Assembly: GCA_025351145.1 (NCBI GenBank)
Contig: JANXWM010000278.1
Span: 1 to 6,862, forward strand
From: Chitinophagaceae bacterium
GTDB taxonomy: Bacteria; Bacteroidota; Bacteroidia; Chitinophagales; Chitinophagaceae
Length of the DNA stretch: 6,862 nucleotides
Direction: 5' to 3'
Every line of letters begins with the position of its first letter. Within the stretch, counting starts at the first letter, position 1. The notes under the pieces were generated by a model. That model had not been told where the DNA came from, did not search any database, and saw nothing but the letters and a program-made list of their open reading frames with translations. Shown in pieces: positions 5,725-6,862 of this stretch. The translations under genes were made by a program, and so were the position numbers.

Positions 5725-5738
5725 ATGACAGGAATCAT
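5725..5738. promoter_or_regulatory. CRP/FNR-like dyad upstream of gene B
   Basis: ATGACAGGAATCAT reads as ATGA-N6-TCAT. The 17 nt 5723-5739 match 4411-4427 with one difference. The asymmetric central bases run in the plus direction here although gene B is on the minus strand, so the dyad is flipped relative to its gene compared with gene A. That is acceptable for a dimeric regulator. No -7 element lies at the equivalent distance on the plus strand. Confidence 0.62.
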
Positions 5739-5773
5739 GGTTTGGTATTTTTAAAGATGATAACTGTGAGCCT

Positions 5774-5844
5774 TTGCTCAACATTGTTCCGAACGTACAA
5801 GAGTGCGACGCAAGAGGCGATGCCATATATTCCTTCAGCCGGCA
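5774..5844 (-). repeat. Dispersed intergenic repeat, copy 5
   Basis: The reverse complement of the 20-nt core is at 5795-5814, intact. On the minus strand it is preceded by GGCATCGCCT and a degenerate block out to CCGGC (the equivalent of CCGGGC), and followed by an extension with TTGAGCAA (5781-5774) shared with copy 4. Confidence 0.8.
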
Positions 5845-5949
5845 ACCATATATTGTCTTTCGCGGTTTCTCAAATAAGGATTCAGCTAAAACTTTTATTC
5901 TCTGCTTTTGTTATTGCAGTAAATTTAATGGCTGTACTTAAAGGCATAT

Positions 5950-6862
5950 ATGGTTTGTAAAATTTCCATCTTCATTATTACGTGTTTATGCTGTATAAAC
6001 ATTGCCCGGGCACAGGCCTGCAGGGATTCTTTTCCTGTTTCTGTATTTCAAAATCCATCTTTCGAAATACATGGCCCCTGTAATATGCAATGGACAGGTG
6101 AAGGCGGTTTAATTGACGGCAGTTCATCTGCTGTTTATATTGATGTGCCGGGCTGGCATGCAGCCAATACAGACAATCACCCGCGCTATTATAACCTTGA
6201 TTGTAAACTGCCATTTCAAAGCCTTTTTGATAACAGTTACCTTAACAAGAAAACGGGCTACCCCGGCATACCTTTACCACTGCCCGATGGCAACGGGCTC
6301 TTCTCTATTGAGCAATACAACTATGCTGCAACAGATACAAACACACAGGAAAATAAAACAAAGAAAGTCTACATTACCACCTGCCTTGCCAACCCTTTAA
6401 AAGCAGGGGTTACCTACGATTTTAGCTTTGATATGGGCTTTGGCCTGTTCAATCCCAACTTCAATATTTTTTCTGGTGTGTGGAGTTCGCCATCTCCTTT
6501 TAATGTAGGTTTGTACGGCAGAAATGATTGTCCTGCTTTCCCTGTTCAAAACGCTTCTCCCGATTTATCACTTGGCTGTCTTGCAGACAGGGGCGGCTGG
6601 ACAAACCTTGGTAAAGTTGAAGTACATGGCCGCAACCAATGGGTTGAAGGTTATATTGAGTTTACACCCGCCGAAGATATTACGGCGCTTGGCATTGGCC
6701 CATCCTGCGATTTTCATGCAAACATAAAAGACACGTTTGCGTTGTACTATATGGACCATTTTGTATTGGCTGAAAAAAAAATTTTTGCATTTAAAACCAT
6801 TACTGCACAAAGCGGCAATAACTGCACCGGCAACTTTGTGCTGCAGGCGCCGGCCTATAACA
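5950..6862 (+). CDS. Secreted surface protein with NPSFE-type N-terminal module, partial
   Basis: The frame is open to the right edge (304 codons visible). An in-frame TAA at 5926-5928 makes ATG 5950 the first possible start. The N-terminus (MVCKISIFIITCLCCINIARAQ) is a Sec signal peptide with a likely cleavage around residues 21-22. The mature part begins with FQNPSFE (33-39), several Cys, and an extended beta-rich region. That region includes 'FNVGLYGRNDC' and 'GWTNLGKVEVHG..QWVEGYIEFTP', and it ends in 'ALYYMDHFVLAEKK' near residues 268-281. This pattern is seen in the N-terminal module of Bacteroidota extracellular proteins that end in a gliding-motility/T9SS C-terminal domain, often with PKD or Ig-like repeats between. 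The final visible residues (GNNCTGNFVLQAP) look like the beginning of such a repeat. The C-terminal sorting signal is outside the window, so T9SS export is an inference. No Shine-Dalgarno is seen. Confidence 0.8.
   Translation, partial: MVCKISIFIITCLCCINIARAQACRDSFPVSVFQNPSFEIHGPCNMQWTGEGGLIDGSSSAVYIDVPGWHAANTDNHPRYYNLDCKLPFQSLFDNSYLNKKTGYPGIPLPLPDGNGLFSIEQYNYAATDTNTQENKTKKVYITTCLANPLKAGVTYDFSFDMGFGLFNPNFNIFSGVWSSPSPFNVGLYGRNDCPAFPVQNASPDLSLGCLADRGGWTNLGKVEVHGRNQWVEGYIEFTPAEDITALGIGPSCDFHANIKDTFALYYMDHFVLAEKKIFAFKTITAQSGNNCTGNFVLQAPAYN

Larger units (their letters stand above)
5638..5949. other. Divergent intergenic region between gene B and secreted-protein gene
   Basis: This 312-bp stretch holds the gene B promoter elements (5673-5680), a perfect 8-bp palindrome TTGATCAA at 5709-5716, the CRP/FNR-like box 5725-5738 and repeat copy 5 (5774-5844). 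A weak -7-like TGCTTTTG at 5903-5910 could serve the rightward gene. The plus-strand frame 5703-5960 crosses the repeat and is judged spurious. Confidence 0.6.

Noticed and set aside
587..5844. CRISPR array explanation for the repeated core
   Set aside because: Copies are in both orientations, 100 to nearly 3000 bp apart, and interspersed with genes; no regular spacer length and no cas genes.
5703..5960. Plus-strand frame of 85 codons with a hydrophobic C-terminal end
   Set aside because: It begins inside the gene B control region, crosses the CRP/FNR-like box and repeat copy 5 (peptide KSATQ), and ends just after the start of the secreted-protein gene; no coding character apart from hydrophobicity.
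6524..6810. Short plus and minus frames at the right end
   Set aside because: They lie inside the open frame of the secreted protein, which has a signal peptide and family-like motifs; the others lack support.

Overview
The window looks like a chromosomal segment from a Bacteroidota bacterium, probably near Chitinophagaceae. This is inferred from three things: moderately AT-rich DNA, promoter-like TAnnTTTG elements instead of sigma70 boxes with almost no Shine-Dalgarno sites, and a secreted protein with an N-terminal 'NPSFE' module typical of Bacteroidota gliding/T9SS-associated surface proteins. No rRNA, tRNA, CRISPR array, integrase or transposase gene is visible.

Layout: (1) 2-541, the C-terminal half of an AI-2E/PerM-family membrane protein, entering from the left edge. 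(2) 542-890, an intergenic stretch with the first copy of a dispersed repeat. (3) 891-3470, a complete P2A-type (Ca2+-ATPase-like) P-type ATPase. (4) 3471-3847, an intergenic stretch with two repeat copies in head-to-head inverted orientation, followed by the hsp20 control region. (5) 3848-4288, a small heat-shock protein with a strong RBS and a good intrinsic terminator. (6) 4289-4555, two further hairpins and the control region of gene A. (7) 4556-4942, gene A, a small charged helical protein. (8) 4943-5256, a convergent intergenic stretch with a repeat copy and the terminator of gene B. (9) 5257-5637 on the minus strand, gene B, a divergent paralogue of gene A. (10) 5638-5949, the gene B control region and a fifth repeat copy. 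(11) 5950 to the right edge, the start of a secreted multidomain surface protein.

The most interesting signal is regulatory. hsp20, gene A and gene B (the last on the opposite strand) each have a CRP/FNR-like dyad, TGA-N6-TCA. In all three cases the dyad lies at exactly the same distance (51.5 bp from dyad centre to first base) upstream of a TAnnTTTG-like -7 element. This suggests one activator drives a small stress regulon of a chaperone plus two paralogous, uncharacterised coiled-coil proteins. No such box precedes the Ca2+-ATPase gene.

The second signal is a dispersed intergenic element with a nearly invariant 20-nt core (CTTGCGTCGCACTCTTGTAC). It occurs five times in under 7 kb, always between genes, embedded in a longer degenerate unit of about 50-70 nt. 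It behaves like a REP/MITE-type element and creates spurious ORFs wherever it lands.
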